A stretch of DNA of 64,000 bases, taken from the NCBI GenBank assembly GCA_029582265.1, contig CM055816.1:7998047-8062046 (forward strand), given 5' to 3'. Below, in pieces: positions 18,071-32,315 of the stretch. How positions within the stretch are numbered: the stretch's first letter is position 1; every line of letters starts with the position of its first letter. The translations under genes were made by a program, and so were the position numbers. Origin of the DNA: Zoroaster sp. YZ-2022. Lineage: Eukaryota; Echinodermata; Asteroidea; Forcipulatida; Zoroasteridae. Below the pieces are notes generated by a model. The model ran no database searches. It worked only from the letters and a program-made list of their open reading frames with translations, and had not been told where the DNA came from.

Positions 18071-21000
18071 TAAAAGTACCTTATCAGTACGCGTGATCAA
18101 AGAAGTACCGCCCGACGTGTCCCCTTTCGGTAATTTCCGAATTTTTTAATTTTATTGAAAAATTGGGATTAAGAAAACAAATACTTCAGAGATTTTTGAT
18201 GATATTTTTAAATTTTTGGTCAGAACCCTTGGTTTCACAGTAAATTGACGAGGGGACCCCACCATAAATTTTCCCGGGTACGGTATAAAAAACCGTGATC
18301 AAAAAAAAAATTTATAAAATTTTTAAGGACGCTCAAAAACCCCTCCACGGAAAAAGGAAAAATTTGAACACAGGTAAAAATTAAATTTAATTGTTTATTG
18401 CCAGGGCTTAGAAAAGGGTTTTTAAAGATTGCCTTCCAAAGATTTTATTTTAGGTTGAGTTCATAACCGAAATTAATTGAATAGTTTATTTTTTTTTTAC
18501 ACTTTAGGGGGGACTCTATCTATTGGAAATGGGGCATACAAAACGGTTTTCAAATTTCTATATTTTTTATTTGTCATGAAATTTTAATTTTGAAAAAGGG
18601 CCCCCCTTTTGAACCTGAAGTGCCCGGGCCCTTTTTGGGTTTCCCAAATGTCCTGCCTGTATGTCCTCCCCGCTGGGGGGCCCTCGTCGTCCCAAAACAT
18701 GTAAAAAAAATTCCCATGTGTTGGGGGGCCAATTATTCGGGTTGGGCGGGGCCCCCCCAGCTCCCCCCCCTACCCACTGTATCAACGGGAAAAAACCCAA
18801 ATAATTCCACTAATTTTTTTGGCACTAGTAAAATTTTAAAAAACAAGAGCCTTCATTTTCTTTTTCCCTTATATTTAAATTTAAAAAACCCTTTTAAGTC
18901 CCAACCCATACTACACCGTGGAGGATTTGGTGAGTGCCCTTTCCCAAAAGATTTAAAAGTTTTTTTTGATGCTCAGATTTTTTTGGAAAACCCAGGGTAG
19001 TAGTGCAGGGGGTTTCAACCAGGAAATTTCCCGCAAAAGTTTTTTGGGCCTTCGACCAATCAGAAGGCCGGAGGGGTCACGGATACCCAATTAAATAATC
19101 TGAGGACCAGAACTGAACCTTTTTTTTAATGGGGGGGTTTTAAAAAATGTGGGGGACTTTTTATTTTTAAATTTATTATTTATATTATGGGGGAATTAAA
19201 ATTTTTGGAAAGGAATTTTAAAAAGGGCCTTCAAAAATAAAATTTAAAAACCCCAATGTATATATATATAAAAATTTATGTAAGGTTGGCCCTTCATAAA
19301 TATAATAATAAAATACCACATAAAGGTAATATGGAAAACCCAAAGATTGAAAATTAACAAACGGAATGGATCTTTCCCTTTAAATGCAATGAGTCATCAC
19401 AATTAAGGGATTTTCCAATTTTTCCCAAAAATCATTTTAGTTGCAAATCCCCGTATCAAAGGGGGAAATTTCTTTTTGGGTTACAAAGCACGGTCCCCCA
19501 ATTCGGGGACACTTTTTGGGAAAATTGGGTTTGTTGTTATTGGGTTAAAATTTTTAAGACCAAAAGTTTTACAGCCCAAACACAGTATTACACCGGAAAA
19601 CAGGTGTCCTATTATCCAATTAACTTAAAACAGGCCCAAATTTTCCCATAGTAAATTTAAATTAAATTTCCCTTTAACTTGAAATTCCCCTTATGCCAGT
19701 CCAAAAACTGGCTGTCGGGGCCATTTATTTTTGTTTTTTTTCCTTTAGTATTAGATTACACCACTGATCGTGTATGCCCATTTTTGGGAGAATAAATCCC
19801 ATGTATCAACCCGGGAGGAGCCCCTTTGATTTCTCTTTGTACCTCCACCTCTAAAATGTACCTTTGTAAGCCCCGAAGAAAAAACCCCGACTTACCCCGA
19901 TAGTCTCCACAGAGTATTTTATTTTTTCACTGTTTCTCTTTTTTTTTCCAAACCCAATCGGCCAGCCCCGGGTAACATCATTCAGTGTTAATTATTTAAC
20001 CCCGGGAAAGTGATAAGAAGTCAAGGTCACGTCCGATTAAATTTGTTTAGGGAACACATGTGAAAAACATAACCTGATAAGGCAAGTCATGGCAGTTTTT
20101 GGTCCTGGACCCCCAGCCAGTTAAAGAAAATCCGAGAGTCGTTAAAAAGCCCTTTGATGTGATGTAATCCTAGAGTCCGTAACCCTTTTTCGATCAATGA
20201 ATTTTGGCCTTTTTTAGTCCATAGTACAATTTTTGGGACAGTTAATTATCGATAGTATACAGGGATGAGATTTACTTACTAAATACATGTACATGTAAAA
20301 CCCATTTTTCCCTCACAAATGTAGGATTTTTCCCCTTTAATGGTCATCAACCAGGAGATTCTCAGGGGCCCAGATAAAAGGATTATAATAATTATTTTCC
20401 ATTTGATTTAATAAAATTTAGGGTAAAAAGGCTGTTTTTTATTCATGTATACACCAATGTTTATTTATTCTTTTATTTTTAAACCCCTTTATCATTTCAG
20501 GTTTTTAACATGAAAAGGGCATTTTTGAAAAAATAATATAAAAAAAAATTAATAAAATAAAATAATGTATGAAACCATTTTTTTTTTGATTGCCCAAATA
20601 AAACATCAAGGAATTGGTTTTGATATTATCAAACAATGATCACTTTGAGTTTTTACCTGGCTAAGAAATACTTAATTTTTTTTGGAACTTTCGGATAAAG
20701 GGTTCCCAAATTAATTGCGTTTATTTATTTTGTTAAAAAAATCAAAATGAATGCTTTCTAAAGCATTTCCTCCAATGCGATTATTATTATTTTTGGGATT
20801 TTCTGTGTAATCAGGGTAACCCGCCCCCGGAGTAAAGAGGTTTGTTCCAGATTCGAATAAAAATATAATACAAAAAAAGTTAATAATGGGTTTATTTTTT
20901 TGAAACTTCAGGGAAATTTTTGTTTAAATTGTTACAGTTTTTAAATAGAATTTAGCTCACTATTTTAACCGAAAATGCAGGAAAAATGGTTCAAGACAAA

Positions 21001-24000
21001 AAAACATAAATTTCCAAAAATTTAAAATTTTACAAGCCCTTTTTTAAAATTTCCATCCGCTCAAAAAAAAAGAAGAATTTAATTAAAGACCATTTATAAT
21101 ACTAAAAAAGACACTGTATGGAAAAAAAATTAATATATCAGCATCGAATGTACATGTACAAAGGGCCCTACACAACTTTTTTTTTATTTTGATTTATAAA
21201 ACAAGTTTTTGGGAAAATTATTGTGTTGATGGAAACCCGAGGGTTTGGGAGAATCGATCACATCCATTTGTGGTCCCACTAAAAATTTTCCTGAACAGGG
21301 GAAAGAACAACAGTGTGGGGGGTTGAATAGTTATGTTTGTTCAGTCCGTGCTGATTTGTCAGAAAATTGGGTTTTTAATTCCCCAGGTGATAAAAATGAA
21401 AGGGGTTTTTTTGTTCAATGAGAATTGTTAAAAGGGCCCAAAACAAAAGGGGCCCCGTTTGATGGAAGGTGTTTTTTCCCATGTACGGGGGGGAAGGGGA
21501 ATTAATTTTCCCCACAAATGGCAAAAAATATGAAAAATTTTTTTTGAAACAAATTTTTGAAATTTTTAAATTTATTACGACATTTTGCTGGTCCCCGGAC
21601 GATATGTTTTTAAATACATACAAAAGGACACGGTCAAAATCAATATGACAATGGACCATACAAGAAAAGACCGAGTCTTATACCCCGATAAAAAAGGGGT
21701 AAAATTTTTTGATAACATGATTACATGCCCAAAAAACGCGTGTTTGCCCTATTAATCAAAAGGAGTGAAAAAACATGTTTCATTTTATTCAAATACGATC
21801 AAAACATTTTCAAAGGGGGTAAACCCATGATTCATTCATGAAAATTTTAAAGGACTGTAGAGGCTGACATGTTTATGCATGTTCATGGTATTCCACTGAG
21901 TAATGAAAAAAACGCGCGTTTGTTGTAACTTTTTTTATGCACAACACACGGTAATGAACCGTTTATCAACTTATTGCACCATATTTTTGGGAAATTACGG
22001 GAATGTTTTGCAATCATGTTTGTAAAAATAAAAAACCGGAGAGTGGAAATTGTCTGTTATAGTCAAGCCCCCTTACACGCATTGGAACCAATATTACCGG
22101 TATAAAACTGAAATAACGAAAAAATTACCCCGATTATTCAATGTATTGCTAGTATAATTTAAAAACAAGAGCCTTCATTTTCCTTTTACGAACAAAAACC
22201 CCTTTTTGAAGTCCCAGCCCATACTACCCCGTGCTATTTTAAATTTTTTTCCCCCGGGTGGGGGGTTTTTAATAAAAGGTTTTCCTTCCAAAGATTTGAA
22301 AAATTTTTTTTTGATCCCTGGGTTATATTTAATAAACCACGATTCTACCGTTTTTTAAAAAAAATGAAATTTAAAAGATCTTTTTTCACTTCTTCGGAAA
22401 ATACCCCATTTTCCGATGTAAATATACAATTTTCTGAAAGTTAAAAATTGGGCGAAAACACGGATGTTGGGCCTAACCGAGGGAAATTTAAAGGGGAGGA
22501 TAAAAATGAAAACCCAATTTTTGTTTTCCCCATATTGACAGTCGAGAAGCAGAATTAATTTTTTCAAATTGACGTTTTTTTGGAAACCCATTTTTTAAAA
22601 TTTCCATTATTCACACCAGAAAAGTTGTTTTTACTTATCTCCTACGCTGGGTTTACATTCGGGTTTCCTGAACCAAAGGAAAAACCGTGGAAAAATGGAT
22701 TTTCGCTTGCTTTCTATTATTTTTCCAAAGACTAAGCGGGACGAATTTTTTTTTTTTTGGGTAATAAAATTTATTCCGTTTTCAATTAACCACAACCGAG
22801 CCCCTTGATCGATTTTTTCCCTGAAAAAACCCAATTTTCTTTTTTATGTTCTCCCATCGGGAAAAGCAGAAACTTTTTTTGTTAAAGTGCACGGGCATTT
22901 TTTAACCATCCCTTTTTTTAAACAACCCACATGGTGGGAGACTTTTTTCTTTTGGGGCCCTTTGTCATCGCCCCTTTTTTAAACCCTTTTTTCCATTGTT
23001 TTTACAGCCACAAACATTCCTGCGAAACTATTCCCGTGAAATAGCAGCATTTTTTTTTTCTTTATACGGGTCACTATGGAAAATTTTTAAAATTGTTCAA
23101 TTAAAAAAGGGAACAAAAACACAAATGACACGATTTGTTTTTTTTTTCCCCAAAATATACGTAAGGTAATTTATTAAGAAACCCATCTAAACACCAATTT
23201 TGGGGTTATTTAAAACCCACGTTTCTTAAAGATCGCCTGTTTTTCGTGTTTTTTAGTTGTCATCGGAACACTGTTTGGGACGGGAAAAACGATCTCTAAA
23301 ACAAAAAATTCTAAAAATTCCACAACAATTTATGAGGGCCCGCCGTAAATTAATTTCGGACTTTAAACTGTTGTCCCCCCTCTTTTTATGGGGGGGAAAA
23401 TGGTAATATAACTCATAAATTTTTAAACAGGTAGTCCCCGGAGTTAACAAAAACCAGCATTCCGATTCCATGTTTGATCGTGACGATACTCCCCCCTTAA
23501 AGTCTTAACACCAATGAGGATTTTTGAAATTGGATAATTACTTGTATAAAAAAGGAAATCAAGAATACATCGTTAAGGTCATCTAAACATGCAATAAAAA
23601 TGCTAAATTTTCCACAAAAAATAACCCAATATACTAAGAAATATTTATTTTATTTTTTCCAATTATACGGGTTTTCCCAGGAAAATTTATGGAATTTTTA
23701 GTTCTCGTGAGATAAGAAAACACATTTTCAAGAAAAAACACATTTCTTTTTGCACCGGGAAAGTTTTTTTTAGAGCGGATTTTGTTCAGTTTTTCCCGGG
23801 AAGATCTCCTCCTTTCCCGGAGGGTTTGTATAAAAAAAAAATTTTTTTTTGAGAAAATCAAATTTTTATTTCGTAAAAACCTTGTGTGGACGTGAAAACC
23901 AAATAACGCCCCAAAAAACCCACATTGTGGGAGATATTTTTTTCCCAGGTCCACATGGGAAGTAAACTAATTAATTTTCACAAAAAAAAATTATTAAAAT

Positions 24001-26419
24001 TTTTTAAATTTTTTAAAAAAAATTTAAATTTTTTAAAATATAAAATTTTGTTGTTCATAGCAAAAGTTATGACAATAAAATTTTTTAAAAATTTTTTTTT
24101 AAATGAAAATTTTTTTTAAAATATAAATTTTTTTCCAAACAAAAGAGGAAAATTTTTTAAAATATTGTTCCAAAAAAGTTATGAAATAAAAAAAAAAATG
24201 TATTCACCATTTGATAAACACAGGTCAACCCAAAGATTCACCCGTCAAGATTGAGAAAAAGATTCGCTCAACCCACAGAAAAACCCCAAAAAAGGCTCAA
24301 TTGTGGTTTGTAGTATAATGTTATTTGTATTTTTTTATTTGGAAACATTTTGTTTTTTTTTTGGAAGTTACTTTTTCAAAAAATTCAGATAAAATTTTAA
24401 ATTTTTTTTTAATCAAAGACCCCGCCAAAAAAACCTTCTTTTTTTCCAACGCTGTTCTGTGCAGTAAAGGGGGGTTCAAAAGGACAATTTTGGACACCAT
24501 TAAAAGCATTTTTTGGAATTGCTTAAAAAAATTAATATAGTGTGTATTATGTTTTTTTCCCGTTTTCAATCAGGTGATAAGACACAAAAGGTAGAACAGA
24601 AAAGAATCGCACTTATCATTGCAAATTTTAAAAAATTTTTTTCCGTCCGTTGTTTTTTTCCAGGCTCCAAATGTCAACTTTTGTTAAGTTAAACACATGT
24701 TTTTTTGACCAAGCATTATTGTAAGAGCTTTTTCGAACATTGTCCTCTGCACGGGTTTTCTTTTTGGGAGTTTTTTTTCTAATTGTTCTATAAATGTTTT
24801 GGGAAAACCCTTTTAACAATTTAATTTAAATGTTTTTTTGATGCCGCTTTTAATATCCTCAGTTTATTTGGGGTTTTTAAATTTAATTTTTTTATCATTC
24901 ATGAACGTTTTTTATTTGAAAGTACCACAAAACGTTAAAGTCAAGGATCCCTTTAAACCTTAGGGTTTTTTTGCCCCAATTAATGACTTTGCAGATTTTT
25001 TTTATCTTTCAAAATTTATTCGACCAATTTTAAATTCTCCGGCTTTCACCCTTTAAAAAACATCGAAGAGAGGATCATGTTTTGCCCAGGTTTGATCACC
25101 GGGTTAACCACAGCGATGCCCCCATTTTACTAAACAAACGGGATTTTTTTTTCTCCCACCATTCAAATGGGAGGATAGTTTTTTCTTGTTGAGGCCAGAA
25201 AGATGGGACTTTTTCCCCTTTCCCAATTATATTGCCTTTTGGGAATCTTGCCATGGTCCAATTTTTCGGATTTTTTTTTCACGTTTTCAATCAAATATAT
25301 TTTTTTTTAAAACGTTTGTCCGGGATAACGGGCCAAAAATTTTGGGGTTCCACCAGGCCCCACCTAAAAAACGATTTTTTTTGGGGCAGGGGAAAAATTT
25401 TTTTTAATTTTGGGAGTAGTAAAACCGGTACTTTCCCCATGTTTGGTTTGAGGAAATGAGTCAAACATTTTCCAAGCACGTTAATTTGTACTTCATTTTT
25501 GTCTTGTAGGTTTTTGTCTTTTTGGGTTGTTTTTAAAAAACTCTGAAGGATTTAGTATCATTTTTTTACCGAGGTTTTGATCGGGGTAAACGACAACGAT
25601 GGCCCCATCTTTTTTGAAAAAATGGATTTGATTTATCCCACAACCCAAAAGGGTTTTTTGAAGTCGTTTTTTTAGATGCCACAAAAAGCAAGATTTATCT
25701 TTTTTCATCATCTAAATGGTCAAATTGTTTATTTTTTTGATTTAAACCCTTGAAAATATTTTCGGTTAGTTTCAATTCGATGATGACAAAAAGGAATTTG
25801 TATTTTTTTTGAACATATTTTTTGATTATTTAAAAACAACCCTCCAGAAACATCTGGGGGTACAATCTTTAATTTTTCCCCAAAAAACGACTTAAGGAAA
25901 ATTTGTTGAATGATTCGATGATAATAGTTTCCCCCACATTCCCGCATGATTCCGGAACTTATACCGCACAACCGTATAACAACCCCCCGACCCAAAACGG
26001 GTGTAAAGCGTAAACACTGTTAAAAAATCCGGCAGTTGAAAAAAATATCATCTCCCCTTGGGGGGCACCCCAAGTATATTCTGTAATATAGAAAAAGCTG
26101 ATATAATTTTTTTCATTATTTGATATTTTAAAACATATGTTAAGGGGGTGGGAAAATTTAGATCCCATATTTTCGACTAAATGTAAAAAATTTTCTTGGA
26201 TACTTGTTCAATTATGTTTGTTTTTTATTTTACCATATTTTCAGAACTCATTTTTAAAACAACTTGGGGTTCCTCTTGAAGGTTTTATGATTATGGACAA
26301 TCAGATTTGGTGTCCCCGCGATCCCTTTTTCGGACAATTTGGGCGTCAAAGCTGAGAGGGATCATCAACTTTTTGTATCTTTTTTAATTTTCTTTAAATG
26401 TTTTTTATTTTTTTATGTT

Positions 26420-26775
26420 GGTCGGGCGCACCGCCTTTGGGCCCAGTGCCAATGTTGTAAAAAGGGAAGTCCAAATAAATAAATAAAAAATAAATACACG
26501 ACAAAGACCAGTTCACGAGATGCCCACAATGAATGACTCCCCCCCCGCTCTATCAGCTTAGACCAACTGCCCCCATTGCCAGAAAGGGCGCCTTTTTATA
26601 GCCGCTCGCCGCCCCCTCCTATCCGCGGGGCATCTATACGTCATAAGCGCAGATTTCCCAGCCAATCAGCGCGCACTAGGCGGGCTGCCGGGACGCTATA
26701 TACGCCGTTTAATTCCCCTGGCTAATACCGGGGCAGGCGCACTAAACTTTCTGCTGCCCCGTCACAAATCAATAG
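26420..26775. other. GC-rich island inside the low-quality block
   Basis: This patch has fewer homopolymer artefacts and contains a CCAATCAGCGCGC motif, TACGTCAT, TTTTTATAGCC and GCTATATACG within 150 bp. These resemble CCAAT, CRE and TATA elements, but no gene start is visible, so a promoter is only a possibility. Confidence 0.25.
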
Positions 26776-27724
26776 CCATTTTGACTTGTCCAATTATGTT
26801 GGGGTGATTGAAGTTTATTTTTAAAAAAATGACTTTTGCTTTTTTTTATTTATAACATTTAACCCCCATTTTTGGGAAAGAAACAGTGCACTGAGGGTTT
26901 TTTATGTTTTAGTTCACCCCCAACCCGCGTTTATTTTCCATTACGCTATTCTATAAGTCAAACTTGGTGAAGACAGTTAATTGGGTCGTATAATTTTATC
27001 CCCAAAATTATATTTTATATTAGTTTGAGTAAAAAAAATACCCAAATGTTGTATACCTTTTTTTCCCGTTTTCAAAAAACCAACTAATGTTATCAATGTT
27101 ATTTTTAAAAATAATTTTCTTTTAAAAAAATAAAAAAATTAATAAAAAGAGAGTGTATAAATAAAAAAAATTAACAAATTTGGGCTTTTTAAAATGGCGG
27201 GTTGGGAAAAACAAAATATTGTAGTGGAAATTCTCCTTAATAAAGAGAGGTAATTTCCTCCCCCCCATGTACTTCCTCTGGTTTGAAAAAAGGACAGAAA
27301 ATTAACCTTTCAACGAAGCCAAATTTTTTGATTAAAGTCAAGAGTTTTTCAAATTTAAAAAATTTAAAAGGGCCCCTAATCCTATAGTTTGAAATGCCTT
27401 CTTTTTCTTAAAAAATCTTTAAATGACACAAACGGCCCCTTTCCCAAACATCGAAATTTCGACACCGAAATCTATTACCCACGAATAGACCCCTGAGAAT
27501 ACCCCGGACTTTAAACGAAATATTGTTCCTTTGTCAGACGCACGTGCCGTTAATTGCCCACATTTGTCCGGGGAAAAAAACGCAAGCAGGAGAACCCCTC
27601 ACCCAAATTTCCCGGTGACCCGATCTGGGCCGACTGATCTGTTTTAGTAATGAAAATGTTTATGCCCATTTTTGATTTCTGGGAACGGATTGATAAGATG
27701 ACCGGGGTCGGGGTTTTTTATACT

Positions 27725-28030
27725 ATCCAAAAAAACAATCCAAAAAAAAAAAAAAAACCAAAAAAAACCAAAAAAAAAAAAAAAAAAACAAAAACAAAAA
27801 AAAACACAAAAAAAAAAAAAAAAAAAAAAAAACAACCAACAAACCCAAAAAAAACAAAAAAACCACAAAAAACCAAAAAGAAAAACCAAAAAAAAAACCA
27901 AAAAAAAAAACCAAAAAAAAATCCAACCCTAAAAAAATAAAAAAAAAATATCCAAAAAAAAAATCAAAAAAAACAATCAAAAAAAACAACCAAAAAAAAA
28001 CCAAAAAAAACCAAAAAACAACCAAAAAAA
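27725..28030 (+). repeat. A-rich low-complexity tract, (CCAAAAAA)n-like
   Basis: About 300 bp consist almost entirely of A runs separated by C or CC. It directly precedes the left CGCCGCGGCG array. The Lys/Pro and Phe/Trp reading frames through it are artefacts. Confidence 0.9.
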
Positions 28031-28275
28031 CGGGCGTTAAAGGGCCCCCAACCCCAAAAAATTTGTTAATATCTCGCCGCCGGGGGGAATATCTCGCCCG
28101 GGGGAAAATATCTCGCCGCGGCGAGTTACTATCCGCCGCGGCGAATTTTTCCGCCCGGCGAAGGATCTCGCCGGGCGAGGGCCCATCTCGCCGCGGCGGG
28201 TTTCTTTTTTTGCCGCGGGCGATTACCCCCGGCGAGTTACCATCTCGCCGCGGCGAGTTAGTAGCAGAGGTTTCG
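28031..28275 (+). repeat. Palindrome array, CGCCGCGGCG units (left, + orientation)
   Basis: About nine units of the type ATCTCGCCGCGGCGAG, several degraded by indels. It is preceded by GCGTTAAAGG and an A-rich stretch. The same order (GCGTTAAAGGCC, A run, then units) occurs inverted at 32115-32315. Confidence 0.8.
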
Positions 28276-31200
28276 GCTGCAAACGTTAGCGGAACAGCGA
28301 CTTTTAGCCGGGCGTCACACTCTTTGCGCACCAATGAGTTTTACGCAACCCCCCAAAGTGTGGGGCCCAAAGATAACAGCCCCCCACACGTAAGGAAAAA
28401 AGGAAGGGAAACTCTACTTTTCCCAAAATTTTGAGAGAAAAAATAAAAACAACCCAAAAGATAGTTCATGTTAGCATAAAGACAGTTCTGGTAGAGGGCT
28501 TTCTTGGTCTCGGACCATTTCTGTATCTGTAAGGATGGGCTCCAGGCTAAGGGAAAAAGAAAGAACTTTAAAAATTTTTTTACCACCAGAAAATTAAAAT
28601 TTGATTCCCCCCTCCCATATTTAGTCAGTGCATTTAATAATTTTTCTTTTCATTTTAGGGAACAAAAGGAAAAACCCCTTTGATTTACCCGGCCTTTGAG
28701 GAAGTTTTTAAATTTAAGCCCAAAGGGAAGGAATTTCAAAAAAACATGGGGGGAATCAACACTAACATGAATGATGCCATCAAGGCCGGGAAAATTTGGG
28801 GGACACTTAGGGGGTAAAGGGTGCCCAAAAACCTTCAGGATGTCACCGAAGAAATGAAACGCCCCCAAGGGCGTAAGGAATTTTTTTAAAAGAAATAAAA
28901 TATTTATACGCATAAAAACACCATAAAAATTTAGGAAAATTTAAAGAGGATATGAAAAGGGGGCGGGTGAAAAAAAGGGTGAAGGGGGTTAAAAGCAGAA
29001 TAAACCTTTGGGTTTTTTCCGAAAAAGGCCCCAAAAGGTGACAGAAAAGGGCTTTTTGGTCCCTTTAATTGAGGAAAATCATCCACCGTTGCCAGTGTCG
29101 TTTTTTATCTGGTCCCTGGTTTTTTAAACCCAAAAAAATTTGAAGGGGGTTTTCTCACCCAAACGTTTACCCTTTTAGTTTTGAAAAATTTAATTTTAAA
29201 ATCATTTTTGTGGCCATTTTTTTGAGGGTTTTTTTAAACTGAATATTTTTGGGGCACAGAGTTTACCCCACCACAAAGGAAACGCCCAAGCACAGAGACT
29301 TATATGTCAAGTACCTTAAAAATAAACTGAATTTGGGGTGAAAAGTTTTTTTGGGAAAAAAAAAGAGAAGCAAGGTTGGAAAAAAACAAAAATGATGAAA
29401 AAGATGATGACCCTAATAAAAAAAGGTTAAACATATTTTTGCACTGCACCGCTATGAATACGGTTTGTGAAACTAAACATGTTGGTGATAAGAATTCCAT
29501 GATTTGATTTCCCCGGGGTTTTTGTTGATTTTTAAAAACCCTGTTAACGTTTTCAAGTTTTGCAATTTTATTCCGGATTTCATTGTTTTTAGATTTAAAC
29601 CCCAAAATGATTTTTTTAAAATTTTTTTTTTGGGTATGTTTCAAGTCCAGAATTAATTGGGTCAAAGTGTGGGTTAGGAAAAATTTTAATATACAAAACA
29701 TTTCCCAGATACTTAAAAGGAAAATTTTGGGTCAACATAAAAACAAGTGACTAAATGTAAAAACCCGGGGAGTGGATACTTTGGAAATGGGTTTTTCACT
29801 GTTTTTCCCCATGTAAAAAAAACACTCAGAGATAGCCAAAGGGGCCCCCCATGAGTTTAAAAAATCGATATTTGTTTTAAACCCGGGAAACCCTTTTTTT
29901 AAAGATTCCATATTTTTTGAAGACCTTCAAATATTAAAAACCAAAACAGGTTCCAGTCCACAGGGAACATGACAACAATTCACATTGCCAGAATTTGAGT
30001 ATGACGACTGGTAGTTTTTGGTTTTTATGAAAGTAAAAGTTTTTAGTCTAGGAACAGTTTTTTAAGGGTTTACACGATGCAAATACAGATGGTATACACC
30101 CTAAGGGCCATTTAGTCAGGGAAATTTTTGTATAATAAAAAAAAAGGTCTTTTCAGATTTAATTTGTATGTACCACTTTTAAAAAATTTAAAAATTAAAA
30201 TTAACAAAAAATTTAAAACTTTTTTCCCCCCTTTTTTTCCTTTGTACAGGTTTGTGTTTACCAATTTTCTTGGTTTTTTTTATAAATTTCATATCATTTT
30301 AAACTTTTTTTGCAATGACGGTAGTCTTTTTTTTACTTTTGCCCTTTTTAAAATTTTAGATCCCTTGTCCAGTTTTTTCCAAAATTTTTTGTTTTAAAGT
30401 TTGATTTTTTTATTGATTTTTTTCCCTTTATTTATTTTAAAATTTTTAAGACTATACCCATTTTTTAAAAGGGTTTTAAACCCGAGAGAACATTTTTCGT
30501 ATTGACATTTTGGTAAAATTTTCCTTTATTTTTTTAGGCTTTGGGCCAAAAAAAAATTATTTAATGTTCAACGGTGCCCCTTATCTTGGGGCTCTGTGAC
30601 GTAGCAGGATTCCATCGCTTTTAGACTGTCGTCACAAAACGAATTTAAAAAATGATGTTGCAGGGGGGCAATAAACGGGTTTTTAAAAAATTTTGGAAGG
30701 TAAGGGTTATTTGAGGCCGGTTTCAAAAAGTCGTTTAGAAAATTGCACCGTGACGATGGTCTGCCAATGGACTCTTACAAACCGGCCCAAAATTGGGGCA
30801 CCTGTGGGAAAACTAAAAAACAATCATGTTTTTTGGGGGGCAAATAGTCCCCTTTGGGAAACCCCCTTTCTTATTTTTCCCGAAATTTGGGGTTTGGCCC
30901 TTTTTGGGGCAATCTCGTTAACCGTAAAAATTTTTTGGAAAAACACTTTTTAAAAACCACAATTAATTTTCAATTTTTCGAATAGGGCCCCGCGTGGGGG
31001 GCGAAAACCCTGGGGGGAGGTTTCCCCCATTACCGAACGGGCCCCCAACCAGGAAAAATTTTTTTTTTTTACAGAACATGAAAAACAGGAAAAAATTTTT
31101 CAAAGGTTTTTATAAAAGAAAATAAAAAAAAAAATTTGCCGGACAGCAACAGAAAAAAAGACCCGGTTGGGCGACCTTGACACCTTTTTCTAACCATACT

Positions 31201-32114
31201 TTTTTTTTAATTTGTATCATAACCGCATCCAAAAATTAAAAATTTGGCCACCCCCCGACAAACCCCCATGAATTAAACCCGGGGGGGAACGCAGACCCCC
31301 CCCCACAAAAATGGGGAAAACGCCCAGCCTTCAGGGCCAAACCCGCCGCACCAGCCAGGGGGAAAGAGGCCCCAAACCCGGCTTGCCACCGGGGGAAACA
31401 ACCCCCCGGTTTGGAAAAACCCATGAAAAAACCCCACGCCCGGGGGCCCACCTTGAGCTGAATTTTTCCGTTTAGCCCTGTTTCCCCTTTAACGGACCCC
31501 CAAGGGCCAAAAGAGGGGCCCGGCGGGGGAGGTCATTTTCAGCCCCGATCCCCCCCTCCCTTGAATCCACTGAAACCCGACCTTTTTTCCGGTAAAAACA
31601 TTCCCTAGCGAAAAACCGGAATTTTTCATTTTCGCCCGGTTCAGCCAGCGAGCGGCCCCACGATTAAGCCCCCCCACGACCCAGCAGTTTTTCACCCTAA
31701 CCCAAACCAGGAGCCCGCGGTTTTTCGCGAAAAAAGAGACGACGCAACCCCCATTGTAAGCCATTGGTTTCCCGGGGGCCCTTTTTTCAAAATTTTGATA
31801 AAATTTGGGAAACGAAACCCCAGACCCGCAAACACGTTAGCCGTGACCCCGTTCTACCGTTAGGGAAATTCAGGTTTAAAAGCGGGGGTAACCAAAATCT
31901 GAACTTTTCTAAACTGAATTCGTTATCAATGGGCCCCCTTGTGATTCTTTTTCAGGCTTTGGCCTTTAGGGGGGTACAGTCAAGGGCTTAGTCAAACCCC
32001 TTTTTAATCGCAAAACGGGGAAAACCATGGGCGCAGCCATTTAAGTTTTCGCCCCCATAGCCCATCGCAAAGTAACCCGGGCGATCGAGAAACCCCCCAA
32101 ACTAACCCGTTGCC

Positions 32115-32315
32115 CTTCGGGGCGTACCCATGACAGGAGTAACCGCCGCGGGGAGATAGAACTGCCGCGGGGAGGGATCTCGCCGCGGCGAAAAGTATCT
32201 CGCCGCGGCGAAGGAACCCCGCCGCGGCGATAGTAACTCGCCGCGGCGGGTAGTATTCGCCGCGGCGAGATAGTAACTTAATTTTTTTTTTTTTTGTGGC
32301 CTTTAACGCTCTTTC
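32115..32315 (-). repeat. Palindrome array, CGCCGCGGCG units (right, inverted)
   Basis: About seven units of CGCCGCGGCG separated by short spacers such as ATAGTAACT, followed by a T run and GGCCTTTAACGC. It is the mirror image of 28031-28275, giving a 4.3-kb structure with inverted, internally repetitive ends. Confidence 0.8.

Noticed and set aside
27644..28334. Phe/Trp-rich membrane-like protein on the minus strand
   Set aside because: It is a translation of the (CCAAAAAA)n tract followed by the CGCCGCGGCG array.
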